From the NCBI GenBank assembly GCA_021777105.1, contig JAIQZQ010000010.1:1-42566 (forward strand): DNA of 42,566 nt, in the 5' to 3' direction. The stretch's first letter is position 1; every line of letters starts with the position of its first letter. The position numbers were made by a program, and so were the translations under genes. Shown here one piece after another: positions 10,772 to 19,096 of this stretch. The notes under the pieces are model-generated. The model did not search any database, had not been told where the DNA came from, and worked only from the letters and a program-made list of their open reading frames with translations. This DNA comes from Candidatus Anammoxibacter sp. (GTDB lineage Bacteria > Planctomycetota > Brocadiia > Brocadiales > Anammoxibacteraceae).

Positions 10772-11413
10772 ATGTCTAACACAATAGCAATAATAGACTA
10801 CGGCATGGGCAATCTCCGAAGCGTTCAAAAAGCTTTTGAAAAAATAGGAGTAAGCGCAATTGTTACTTCCGATCCAAAAGAGCTTGATTCAGCCGGCAAG
10901 ATTGTTTTTCCCGGAGTCGGCGCTTTTCAGGACGCAATGGATGAGTTGCAAAAGATGAATCTATTGCAAAGTATTGTAAACAATATAGAAAAAGGCAAAC
11001 TCTTTTTAGGCATATGTTTAGGATTACAATTACTATTCTCAAAAAGTTTTGAGGATGGAGAGCATGAAGGTTTAGGCATTATAAATGGCGATGTTATAAG
11101 GTTTAATAACAATTTAAATACATCAGGCGATAACGAAAAACTTAAAATACCGCATATGGGATGGAACGTGGTAAATTTTGAGGACTCCGCTTCCCCTTTA
11201 TTTGAAAATGTATCAAACAACTCGTATATGTATTTTGTTCATTCTTATTATGTAAGTCCTGATAACAACGACGTTGTAATAGGCAAAACTGATTACGGAA
11301 TAGATTTTCCTTCTGTTGTTTGTAAGGATAATGTTTACGCGACACAGTTTCATCCTGAAAAAAGCCAGGATGCCGGATTGCAAATATTAAAAAATTTTTC
11401 AAAATTAAATTAA
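10772..11413 (+). CDS. hisH: Imidazole glycerol phosphate synthase, glutaminase subunit
   Basis: 213 residues, normal HisH length. Class I glutamine amidotransferase: AIIDYGMGNLRSV (6-18), the oxyanion strand PGVGAF, nucleophile Cys82 in LGICLGLQLLF, and the His-Glu pair in QFHPEKSQ near residue 193. HisH releases ammonia from glutamine and channels it to HisF to build imidazole-glycerol phosphate and AICAR in histidine synthesis. hisA starts 18 bp downstream; hisF is not adjacent. No Shine-Dalgarno is visible before ATG 10772, which begins after an A/T-rich leader. Confidence 0.95.
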   Translation: MSNTIAIIDYGMGNLRSVQKAFEKIGVSAIVTSDPKELDSAGKIVFPGVGAFQDAMDELQKMNLLQSIVNNIEKGKLFLGICLGLQLLFSKSFEDGEHEGLGIINGDVIRFNNNLNTSGDNEKLKIPHMGWNVVNFEDSASPLFENVSNNSYMYFVHSYYVSPDNNDVVIGKTDYGIDFPSVVCKDNVYATQFHPEKSQDAGLQILKNFSKLN

Positions 11414-11431
11414 AAATCTGAGATAAATTAA

Positions 11432-12151
11432 ATGGAAATATTTCCCGCAATAGATTTAAAAAACGGCAACTGTGTAAGGTTGGTTCAAGGCGACTATAAT
11501 AAAGAGACTATCTATTTTAATAATCCGGTTGAAGTAGCAAAAAAGTGGAATGACAAAGGCGCTACAAACTTGCATGTAGTAGATCTTGACGGCGCCGCTG
11601 AAGGGTTGCCTGTAAATATAAAGATAATTGAAGATATTATTAAAAACATTCCGGATGTAAATGTTCAGGTCGGCGGTGGAATAAGGACAAACAACACTGT
11701 TCAACAATTGGTAAACGCCGGAGTTAAACGGGTAATAATTGGGACAAAAGCGGTAAAAAATCCCGAGTGGGTTGAAGAATTATGCGGATTGTTCCCCGGA
11801 CAAATAGCAATTTCCATTGATCTTAAAAACGGCTTTATTGCCACCCAAGGCTGGTTGGAAACAGAGGGCGTAAAAGGCATAACATTCGCCAAAGAGATGC
11901 AAAAGCATAAACCATGCGCAATGATTGTAACCGACATAAGCAAAGATGGAATGCTTAAAGGTCCAAATCTTGATCTAATGAAAGAATTTAAGGCAGAAGT
12001 TGGCACTCCGGTTATAGCTTCAGGCGGTGTAACGTCTATAGAAGATATTGAAAATTTAAAGGAAATAGATGTTTACGGAGCTATTATAGGAAAGTCCCTT
12101 TATGACAACATGATAGATTTATCAGATGCTATTAAAATTTGCAAAAATTAA
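11432..12151 (+). CDS. hisA: Phosphoribosylformimino-AICAR-phosphate ribotide isomerase
   Basis: 239 residues, (beta/alpha)8 barrel. Hallmarks: MEIFPAIDLKNGNCVRLVQGD with catalytic Asp8, VGGGIRTN, the second phosphate-binding half with AISIDLKNG (Asp near 130), VTDISKDGMLKGPN and PVIASGGVTSIEDI. The Amadori rearrangement of ProFAR to PRFAR directly precedes the HisF-HisH step. The VQGD and DGML elements favour a real HisA over a HisF paralogue. It follows hisH by 18 bp, so the two are cotranscribed. Confidence 0.95.
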   Translation: MEIFPAIDLKNGNCVRLVQGDYNKETIYFNNPVEVAKKWNDKGATNLHVVDLDGAAEGLPVNIKIIEDIIKNIPDVNVQVGGGIRTNNTVQQLVNAGVKRVIIGTKAVKNPEWVEELCGLFPGQIAISIDLKNGFIATQGWLETEGVKGITFAKEMQKHKPCAMIVTDISKDGMLKGPNLDLMKEFKAEVGTPVIASGGVTSIEDIENLKEIDVYGAIIGKSLYDNMIDLSDAIKICKN

Positions 12152-12254
12152 CAATATGAAAGGATAGCGCAACAGGTATTATATTTTTTAACAACAGTTT
12201 TGTTAAAATCTTTCTATTTAAATTACAATTAACTCGTTTAAACAGGAGATATTA

Positions 12255-14303
12255 ATGGCAAATTACGAAGTTAAAGATATTAGAAATATAGCGCTTATTG
12301 GGCATGGTTCCAGCGGCAAAACATCCCTTGGCGACGCAATGCTTTTCGCCGCAAAGGCCACAAAGCGGTTGGGAAGCGTTGATGAAGGCACATCCACATT
12401 TGACTACGAGGCTGATGAAATTGATAAAAAGATTTCAATAGACTCCTCCATAGCTTTTTGCAACTGGCAAGGCAAAGAGATAAACATTATAGACACCCCC
12501 GGTTATCCTGATTTCGTATCCCAGGTTATATCATCGTTAGCAGCGGTAGACATAGCCCTTGTTGAAATATCCGCAGTTGACGGCATACAAATAAACACAC
12601 GTAAAGTATGGCAACTGGCAAAAGACAACGGCAACTGCACAGCCATTGTAGTAACAAAGATGGACGGCGATAATATTAATGTAGAAGAATTATTAGAGTC
12701 TATTCATGAGACTTTCGGCAAAGAGTGTGTTCCGTTAAATTTACCGAAAGGCAGTGGCTCTGATTTTAAAGGAGTCGCAAAAGTATTACATCTTGAAACT
12801 TCCGACGATGTAATTGGCGATATTACTAAAATAAATGAGCAAGTGATAGAGGCCGTTGTCGCGGTAGATGACGATTTAATGGAGAAGTATCTTGAAGGAG
12901 AAACAATCGACGACGAGAAACTCCATGTATGTTTTCGCCAATCAATGAAAGAAGCATCCCTTACACCGATATTTTTCTGCTCAAGCCGCAAAGGCGAAGG
13001 AGTAAAAGAGATATTAAATACAATTGCCGAATTTTTTCCATCACCTGAAACTTTTGAAAAGACCGGTTTCAAAGATATTGATTCAGGTGAGGAAATAAAA
13101 ATTGATCCGAGTTTAGACTCCGCATTCAGCGCGCAGGTATTCAAATCCGTTATAGATCCTTTTGTAGGCAAACTCAGTTATTTTAGAGTTTTCTCCGGCA
13201 AGATAGATGAAGGTGAACAGCATCTTTGCAATAGCAGAACCGAAAAGAGAGAGAAAGTAAGCCATTTTTACAAAATGTTCGGCAAAGAACAAAAGCTCAT
13301 TGAAACGGCTATGGCCGGCGATATATTAGCCGTTCCTAAACTCGAAGATGTAGAGATCTCTGACACCCTGTGCATTGATAAAACCCACGGCAAATTTGAT
13401 GAAATTAAATTTCCCACCCCCATGGTGTCGCTTGCGCTTATGCCAAAAGGCAAAGGCATTGAGCATAAAGTAAGCGCGGCGTTAACAAAGCTGGCAAGCG
13501 AGGACAAAGCATTTGTTGTTTCCCACGACCTTGAAACTAACGATCTGGTTGTCACCGGAGCCAGTTCTCTTCATTTAAAAATAATGATTGAACGAATGAA
13601 GAATAGGTTTGATATTGAAGTCGACACAAAACCTCCAAAGATTCCATACAAAGAGACTATAACAGGCAAAGCCGAGGCAAAATATAAACATAAAAAGCAA
13701 TCCGGCGGTCATGGGCAATATGGAGATGTGCAAATACGCATTGAACCCCTTGAAAGAGGCGCCGGATTTGTGTTTAAAAACTCAATAGTCGGCGGTTCCA
13801 TACCAAGCCAATACATACCGGCAGTTGAAAAAGGAATGAAAGAAGTTTTAAACAAGGGATTTTTATGCGGCCACCCTATGGTTGACTTTCAGGTAGACCT
13901 GTTTTACGGATCTTTTCACGCAGTGGATTCATCAGAAGCCGCGTTTAAAATAGCCGGCGTAAAAGCTTTGCAAGAGGCCTTTACCAACGCCAACCCCGTT
14001 TTATTAGAGCCTGTTGTAAATATAGAGGTTGTTATACCCGGCGAATTTATGGGCGAAATATCAGGCAACCTTTCCGGTCGGCGTGGCCGTATTCAGGGCA
14101 TGGACGCAATTGGGGATATGCAGGTTGTAAAAGCTTCAGTTCCAATGGCTGAAATTACAAATTATGAATCAGAGCTAAAATCAATAACCGGCGGGCAGGG
14201 CTCATACACAATGGAATTTTCCCACTACGACGTTGTCTTGCAACATATAGCCGACGCTATTATTAAAAGCGAAAAACAAGAAGCCGAACACCATGAAAAA
14301 TAA
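12255..14303 (+). CDS. Elongation factor G-2-type translational GTPase
   Basis: 682 residues with EF-G architecture: G domain, domain II, III, IV and V. The nucleotide motifs are atypical of canonical FusA: G1 is GHGSSGKTS (not AHIDAGKTT), G3 is DTPGYPDF and G4 is TKMD (not NKMD). Domain IV has KHKKQSGGHGQYGDVQIRIEP and GGSIPSQYIPAVEKGM, and domain V ends in TGGQGSYTMEFSHYDVVLQH. This pattern matches the EF-G-2/EF-G-like subgroup found beside a canonical fusA in several phyla; its role is unsettled (ribosome-dependent GTPase activity has been described for some members). Good AGGAG ribosome binding site before ATG 12255. It is not in a str operon context, which supports a paralogue rather than the housekeeping factor. 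Confidence 0.85.
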   Translation: MANYEVKDIRNIALIGHGSSGKTSLGDAMLFAAKATKRLGSVDEGTSTFDYEADEIDKKISIDSSIAFCNWQGKEINIIDTPGYPDFVSQVISSLAAVDIALVEISAVDGIQINTRKVWQLAKDNGNCTAIVVTKMDGDNINVEELLESIHETFGKECVPLNLPKGSGSDFKGVAKVLHLETSDDVIGDITKINEQVIEAVVAVDDDLMEKYLEGETIDDEKLHVCFRQSMKEASLTPIFFCSSRKGEGVKEILNTIAEFFPSPETFEKTGFKDIDSGEEIKIDPSLDSAFSAQVFKSVIDPFVGKLSYFRVFSGKIDEGEQHLCNSRTEKREKVSHFYKMFGKEQKLIETAMAGDILAVPKLEDVEISDTLCIDKTHGKFDEIKFPTPMVSLALMPKGKGIEHKVSAALTKLASEDKAFVVSHDLETNDLVVTGASSLHLKIMIERMKNRFDIEVDTKPPKIPYKETITGKAEAKYKHKKQSGGHGQYGDVQIRIEPLERGAGFVFKNSIVGGSIPSQYIPAVEKGMKEVLNKGFLCGHPMVDFQVDLFYGSFHAVDSSEAAFKIAGVKALQEAFTNANPVLLEPVVNIEVVIPGEFMGEISGNLSGRRGRIQGMDAIGDMQVVKASVPMAEITNYESELKSITGGQGSYTMEFSHYDVVLQHIADAIIKSEKQEAEHHEK

Positions 14304-14370
14304 TTTTCATTTTTAGTTTATTAGAGCAAAATAATTATGCCAAAGTTAGATGTTGGTGTGCCTTTATTTT

Positions 14371-14461
14371 TTTTAACCCCAAAGGGGTAATTTATTAAAG
14401 CCTAGGGCAACGCCCTAGGTATGGAATATATACGAATTATAGCCCTGAAAGGGCGATTTAA
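14371..14461 (+). repeat. Three-hairpin dispersed repeat, copy 1
   Basis: Three successive hairpins: ACCCC-AAA-GGGGT (14376-14388), CCTAGGGC-AAC-GCCCTAGG (14401-14419) and GCCCT-GAA-AGGGC (14442-14454). The linkers (TAATTTATTAAAG and TATGGAATATATACGAATTATA) are shared with the inverted copy at 22011-22097. Stem bases differ in a compensatory way between copies. It resembles REP-like non-coding mobile repeats. Confidence 0.7.
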
Positions 14462-14495
14462 ATTTTTCGCTAATAAAAAAAAATAAAAAACCATC

Positions 14496-15053
14496 ATGAA
14501 AACAGAATCAAAAAAAGAGCTCTTAAAAATAGCCCGCAAAAGCGTTGAAGCAGCGGTCAACTACCAACCCGCATATATCAGCGACTCCGCTAATCCCGAG
14601 CTTAAGGGCAAACAGGGCACGTTTGTAACATTAAAAAACAAGGGAAGATTAAGAGGTTGTTTGGGAAACTTTACATCAAACATCCCGCTTCACGAACAAA
14701 TATCAAACAACGCCGCCTCATCCGCCACTCAAGACAGCCGATTTGCCCTTGACCGCATAACCCCTGCGGAACTTGATGAACTTGATATAGAAATATCCGT
14801 CCTCTCCCCAATGCAACGAATTGACAATCCACTTGATCTGGAATTAGGCGTACATGGCATCTATATAAAAGACGGCTTCAACGCCGGCTGCTTCCTGCCG
14901 CAAGTAGCCGTAGAAACCGGTTGGACAAAAGAAGAGTTCCTCTCAAAATGCTGCCAAAGCAAAGCCGGCATGTCCCCCAACGCCTGGAAAGATAAAAACG
15001 TAGAAGTCTCCGTATTTACAGCCGAAATTTTTGGTGAAAAGAGTTTAGGTTAA
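14496..15053 (+). CDS. AMMECR1-domain protein
   Basis: 185 residues covering the whole AMMECR1 fold: GKQGTFVTLKNKGRLRGCLGNF with the invariant LRGCLG (52-57), then HEQISNNAASSATQDSRF, ELDELDIEISVLSPM, GVHGIYIKDGFNAGCFLPQVA and WTKEEFLSKCCQSKAGM. The family is conserved from bacteria to humans, has no established biochemical activity, and in some bacteria is a component (protein A) of the three-gene AmmeMemoRadiSam set. Here no Memo homologue is adjacent, and the radical SAM gene at 22252 belongs to a different type. It follows the hairpin repeat, with no clear ribosome binding site at ATG 14496. Confidence 0.9.
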   Translation: MKTESKKELLKIARKSVEAAVNYQPAYISDSANPELKGKQGTFVTLKNKGRLRGCLGNFTSNIPLHEQISNNAASSATQDSRFALDRITPAELDELDIEISVLSPMQRIDNPLDLELGVHGIYIKDGFNAGCFLPQVAVETGWTKEEFLSKCCQSKAGMSPNAWKDKNVEVSVFTAEIFGEKSLG

Positions 15054-15121
15054 CGCCGTCGTCAGATTTCTGCCCTGTAAGGTTTACATAATGCTGCGCT
15101 TTCTACCTTAAAATAAACATC

Positions 15122-15649
15122 ATGGATAATGCTAAAATTATAGTTAGTTCCTGCCTCCTTGGCGAACGAACGCGTTTCGACGGAAAACAGCGTTTTTATG
15201 AAAACGTAATTTTAAAGCGTTGGCTTGATGAAGGGCGTATTATATCTTTTTGCCCTGAAGTTAAAGCCGGATTGCCGGTTCCCAGGCCTCCCGCTGAAAT
15301 TGTAAATAGCGATGGAAATAATGTTATTAACGGCGCCGCAAAAGTTAAAAATATTAACGGTAAAGATGTTACAAACTACTTTATAGACGGCGCTCAAAAA
15401 GCGTTATTTATTGCGCGGGAAAATGATGTAAAAATAGCAATATTAAAGGATGGAAGCCCATCTTGCGGCAAAAGCTATATATACGATGGAAGCTTTTCAG
15501 GTAATAAGAAGTTGTCTAAAGGCGTTACAGCTACGCTGCTTGAACAAAATTGCATCTATGTTTTTAATGAACATGAAATAAATGAAGCTTCAGAACGTTT
15601 AAAACGATTAGAAACGTCAACAACAAAAAGTTTTGCAAAACCAATTTAG
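15122..15649 (+). CDS. DUF523 (TudS-like) iron-sulfur protein
   Basis: 175 residues of the DUF523 family. Three conserved cysteines are present: Cys11 in SSCLLG, Cys44 in FCPEVKAGLPVPRPPAEI and Cys115 in DGSPSCGK. In the characterised member TudS these ligate a [4Fe-4S] cluster that accepts sulfur from thiouracil (desulfidase). The GLPVPRPPAEI and LKDGSPSCG signatures make the family assignment firm, but the substrate here is inferred only. It sits 68 bp after the AMMECR1 gene on the same strand. The C-terminal 20 residues (SERLKRLETSTTKSFAKPI) are not conserved. Confidence 0.88.
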   Translation: MDNAKIIVSSCLLGERTRFDGKQRFYENVILKRWLDEGRIISFCPEVKAGLPVPRPPAEIVNSDGNNVINGAAKVKNINGKDVTNYFIDGAQKALFIARENDVKIAILKDGSPSCGKSYIYDGSFSGNKKLSKGVTATLLEQNCIYVFNEHEINEASERLKRLETSTTKSFAKPI

Positions 15650-15696
15650 TAATGTAGTGTAGGCGCGTCTTTGCGTTGTGACGTTTAAGGCGAGTA

Positions 15697-15912
15697 ATGT
15701 TTATCATATTTTACCAATACTATTATGTTAATAACCGCGTTGGAAAGAGAAAAAAAGAGACTATTGAAAAAGGCTTACATAAAGGAAAACATGATGGAAA
15801 ACTGGAAGGCAAGCCGGAAGACGCAAATGTAATGATTTCTAAAGGAATGAATAGCTCTCTAATATTTTAAGTAACAGAGTTTTCGGCTGAAGAGATTGGT
15901 AAATTGAAATAA
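15697..15912 (+). pseudogene. Remnant of an Rpn/PD-(D/E)XK transposase-like nuclease C terminus
   Basis: Reading from 15739 gives ETIEKGLHKGKHDGKLEG, then PEDANVMISKGMNSSLIF, an in-frame TAA (about 15868), and, still in the same frame, VTEFSAEEIGKLK to the final TAA at 15910-15912. The KGxxKGxxxGKxEG repeat followed by a ..LSxEEIxKLK ending is the typical C terminus of Rpn-family (recombination-promoting nuclease, PD-(D/E)XK) proteins. The catalytic N-terminal domain is absent and the family's Glu codon has become a stop. It marks the left edge of the accessory island. Confidence 0.65.
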
Positions 15913-16040
15913 ATAAATTATCAGGAATAATTTTTTATATATTAGCTAAATTAAGCAATTTCTTTTCAAATTGGACTACAAATACTATATATATTGAAAA
16001 ATTTATGAAAGTGCCCCGGCAGAATTAATAGAGGTTTAAA

Positions 16041-16280
16041 ATGTGGAATAATGCTGTTGTTGAAAGAGTTAGAGAAATCAGGTTACAAATTGAGGCTAAA
16101 TGCAATAACGATATGGATGAAATTTATGAAACGACATTAAAATTTCAAAAAAATCAAAAGCCTGAACTTGTTGTAAAACCGTTTGCCTCAAACCAATTGC
16201 GAAGTTATTTCAAACGTTTAAAGCTAAAAAATATTCATCTTACTTCCAAATTAAGGTTTTGTAACCAGAGTTGTAGTTAA
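16041..16280 (+). CDS. Small hypothetical protein, possibly truncated
   Basis: 79 residues, with an AGAGG ribosome binding site seven bases before ATG 16041. The N-terminal 45 residues (starting MWNNAVVERVREIRLQIEAK, then CNNDMDEIYETTLKFQ) are helical and charged. They recall short antitoxin-like or accessory proteins that begin MW..xIVxEVRxIR. The C-terminal 30 residues are basic and unlike that part, which suggests a frameshift or fusion to non-coding sequence. No toxin gene follows. Function unknown. Confidence 0.45.
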   Translation: MWNNAVVERVREIRLQIEAKCNNDMDEIYETTLKFQKNQKPELVVKPFASNQLRSYFKRLKLKNIHLTSKLRFCNQSCS

Positions 16281-16363
16281 ATTCACAGTTTTTGGAGTGC
16301 AGTTTGCAATATATGAATTATTACATTAGCAAAAGCAAGTAAAAAAATTGTTATTCATAGCTA

Positions 16364-17104
16364 TTAACTAAAAGCTATGTCTGAAGAGTTAAATTTAACC
16401 AAAGCTTCCCAATCTATTTTCCCTTCAGAACAATAATCTTTGCCAAATTCAAATGTAAATTTATTTATGATTTGTGAATATTGATTAAAAAATTCTTCGT
16501 TATTTTCTTTTGCTTTATGACCTAATGGAACAATGATATCAACATATAAATTGTCATTATTTGAAATAAATTCCCAAAATTTTTGGCCGCAAAATTTGAA
16601 ATAATCGCCTTTGTCTGGTTTATTGTCAATACCATAACAACATCCATTTACAGCGACTATATTGAGATTTGAATTACTGGTTCTTAATATTCGTATAGCC
16701 TTTTTAAAACAATCTTTCATTTTATTAATTTGGCTGCTGTTCCCCCAATTTGGTCCTGATTTGATACCAACTATGTATCTTTTATTATCATTGTCAAATT
16801 CAAGGTCAATACCTTCAGCTGAAGATTTTTTTCCACCATAAACTTGCCCATTTATAAAAATTGCAAGTCCTTCCATAAAATCACCAAAAATTGTCTCTTC
16901 TTGTGAAGAAAGATGCGCATCTAGAAGAGTTTTCACTAAATCTTGTGCAGTCAAAATATTTTTTGCTTTAAAAAGGTATGGATTTTTTCTTTTAAGAATT
17001 TTGCTTAACTTTAATTTTTCAAGACTTTGAATACGTTTAGAATGAAAAACATGTATATTATTTTTTACATATTTTTTAACCTCTAGGTTTTTTATTGGTT
17101 TCAT
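16364..17104 (-). CDS. Type II restriction endonuclease, PmeII-like
   Basis: 246 residues. SAEGIDLEFDNDNKRYIVG followed by IKSGPNWGNSSQ gives a PD-(D/E)XK-like centre with Asp100 and Lys115 (ID...IKSG). HLSSQEETIFGDFMEGLAIF upstream and NIVAVNGCCYGIDN downstream match what I recall of the PmeII-type restriction endonuclease family. Its start lies inside the 3' end of the methyltransferase gene (29-bp overlap), the classic arrangement in which the methylase is translated first. It should cleave double-stranded DNA at the site protected by the partner; the site cannot be read from the sequence. It appears intact. The family name is from memory and less certain than the role. Confidence 0.78.
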   Translation of the reverse strand: MKPIKNLEVKKYVKNNIHVFHSKRIQSLEKLKLSKILKRKNPYLFKAKNILTAQDLVKTLLDAHLSSQEETIFGDFMEGLAIFINGQVYGGKKSSAEGIDLEFDNDNKRYIVGIKSGPNWGNSSQINKMKDCFKKAIRILRTSNSNLNIVAVNGCCYGIDNKPDKGDYFKFCGQKFWEFISNNDNLYVDIIVPLGHKAKENNEEFFNQYSQIINKFTFEFGKDYCSEGKIDWEALVKFNSSDIAFS

Positions 17105-17942
17105 TTTTTTTACTCTTTTTAAATAATAAATCTTCTTTTTGGTCTATTATAGTTGATACTAACGTACAATATTTTTCTTGTATATCAATCCCAATGGAGT
17201 TTCTTTTAAGAAGATGTGCAACCTTTATAGTAGTTCCTGAACCCATAAATGGATCTAAAACGAGATCTTCTTTTTTAGTAAAAAGATTAATAAACCACTC
17301 AGGAAGTGATTCAGGAAATGCCGCACTATGATTTTTATTATTGCATTCTGTAGCCGTGTGTATTACATTTGTAGGATACACCATATCCCTTTTTGTCCAA
17401 TTAGAAATATTTTTACCAAATCCACTTCCAACTTTAGATTCATCTCGTATTTTGTCTGTTTTGCTCAAGTTCTTTAACCTTATTTTTGCCCAATCTCCCA
17501 TAGGAACCATAACAGCTTCCTGATACATTTTAAACTTCCTGTTTTTGTTAAACTGTAATAGTCTTTCCCATGAATCTCTAAACCTATTTGGCCATTTCCC
17601 TGGATAGCTATTTTTTTTATGCCAAATAAACTCTTCTGTCCAAAGCCAACCATGTTTACGCATAGCCAAAATAAGTTCTAAAACATATGGATGCCTTTCA
17701 CCATTAACGACTCTCTCTTTAATATTAAGGATAAACGACCCTGTGGGTTTGATAACTCTTAGAATCTCTTTTGATATTGGCAAAAACCATTCTACATATT
17801 CATCAGGTTTAATACCTCCATATGTATTTTTCCGTTGATCTGCATATGGTGGTGATGTGAAGACAAGGTCAACGGAATCATTCTCTAGTTCTTTTAACTT
17901 TTTAGCACAATTTCCATTTAATATTTTAGTAAATATTTTCAT
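17076..17942 (-). CDS. Type II DNA methyltransferase (probably N4-cytosine), beta class
   Basis: 288 residues. Motif IV TSPPY is at 29-33 near the N terminus, and SAM motif I (DPFMGSGTT, about 243) is near the C terminus, followed by GIDIQEKYCTL: the beta-class order. TSPPY rather than DPPY is typical of N4-cytosine methylases, though some N6-adenine enzymes also use it. The target-recognition region lies between (about 100-215). The gene overlaps the endonuclease by 29 bp and both appear intact, so a functional type II restriction-modification system is likely. The leader is AT-rich with an AGAGGAAG about 19 bases before the ATG, farther than usual. Confidence 0.88.
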   Translation of the reverse strand: MKIFTKILNGNCAKKLKELENDSVDLVFTSPPYADQRKNTYGGIKPDEYVEWFLPISKEILRVIKPTGSFILNIKERVVNGERHPYVLELILAMRKHGWLWTEEFIWHKKNSYPGKWPNRFRDSWERLLQFNKNRKFKMYQEAVMVPMGDWAKIRLKNLSKTDKIRDESKVGSGFGKNISNWTKRDMVYPTNVIHTATECNNKNHSAAFPESLPEWFINLFTKKEDLVLDPFMGSGTTIKVAHLLKRNSIGIDIQEKYCTLVSTIIDQKEDLLFKKSKKNETNKKPRG

Positions 17943-18234
17943 TTCGTTTATTGTAAATACTTCCTCTTTAGAATAGATTGGCTAGATGCAATAAAGCATC
18001 CATAAATAATTGTAATATAACAAAGTGGTGCATGATAGGAGTGAGTTTAATTGGTTTAAACCACAACATGTTGTAATGGGCCAGTAAGAAAATTAAAACG
18101 TAAAACGATTATAATGTACTTTCTTAAAAAGACTCTAAAATCTTAATGTCTGCACCAAAAAAGGAAACAATTTAAGAGGTTATATCACATAGTATTTATG
18201 AATGCAAGTATCAGATACTATTTATCTAAAATCA

Positions 18235-18252
18235 GGGCATATGTCCTGTACT
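18235..18252 (+). repeat. Left terminal inverted repeat of the DUF1670 element
   Basis: GGGCATATGTCCTGTACT; pairs with 20124-20141 with one mismatch. The core is nearly self-palindromic (GGGCATATGYCC). Confidence 0.6.
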
Positions 18253-18280
18253 CATCCTGCCCTCTACTAAGAAGACATCT

Positions 18281-19096
18281 CTAAAAAGGGATATCTTCAA
18301 TATTAAAAGATTTGTTTTGCTCTCTCAGATCCTCCATAAGATTTACATATTCTAGAACAAGATTCTTTGACACTTTAATTGCAAATGCCGTATCATTCAC
18401 CGAAAGTCCTTTTTCCAGATATTTATAAATCCTCTTAAAGTTAATAATATATCGTGTAACCGCTTCATTTGAATGGTTTGTCTCCTTTGCTGTCTCTTCT
18501 ATAGCCTTACCTTCCAAAATAACTTTTCTGCAAATAACTGCTTTGTGGGTGATGCTTCTGCCTATATCATGTATGGTTCCTCTTCTGGGTAAAAGACAGT
18601 CGTTTTCTTTTTCATATTCTCTTGCATATTTTGATATTGTTGCTGTCGATATCTTTGTCAATGCGGCTATATCTACTGCTGTTAAACAAACTCCTTGGGC
18701 AAAAGCTTCTTTTATAGCCGGGCCACCAACTCTTTCTTTATATCTCGTATCTTCTTTTTGTTAAAAAGTGATTCCAAATCTTCCGTATCACATATATTCA
18801 AAAATACTGGCTTTAACTTGGTATCTTCCAGTCGTTTACCATATGATTGTTTTTCTTCTTTGGCCACTCCTACCCACATTGTCTATCCCATTCTAACTCG
18901 TTCCGCTTGCGGGTAATAGGCATTTACTAACTTCTTTATCTCGTTTACTATTAAAGGTCGTACTAACTTGCCTCCTAACTGGGGGGAATTCTCGGGCAAA
19001 AAAGACTTCTAATGCTGTATCAAATGTTTTACTTTTTATTGAAGACTCTACTCCTTTTGTTGAATAGTATTTATCCTCTTGGCTTAGCTTGCTCAT
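18281..19096 (-). pseudogene. DUF1670 protein, second gene, frameshifted and interrupted
   Basis: Reconstructing the minus strand restores one DUF1670 protein. It starts at ATG 19094-19096 (AAGGAGG upstream) through TFDTALEVFFAREFP. A six-C run (18981-18986) holds one C too many, and the next frame continues QLGGKLVRPLIVNEIKKL and YYPQAERVRMG. An amber TAG (18883-18885) stands where family members have Gln before TMWVGVAKEEK. GKRLEDTKLKPVFLNICDTE follows, then an A-run (18755-18759) one base short. The last frame gives DTRYKERVGGPAIKEAF, then the helix-turn-helix TAVDIAALTKISTATISKYA, PRRGTIHDIGRSITHK and the end at 18281. The start overlaps the upstream gene's stop by 4 bp (ATGA). DUF1670 function is unknown; the HTH content suggests DNA binding. 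Confidence 0.75.

Noticed and set aside
10927..11707. Minus-strand ORFs opposite hisH and hisA
   Set aside because: Antisense shadows of strongly recognised genes, with low-complexity Ser/Phe-rich translations.
18755..18986. Programmed -1 frameshifting in the second DUF1670 gene, as in IS3-type elements
   Set aside because: The A-run is in a C AAA AAG context rather than a strong slippery heptamer, the other shift is at a C-run, and an amber codon lies between, so decay explains the data better.
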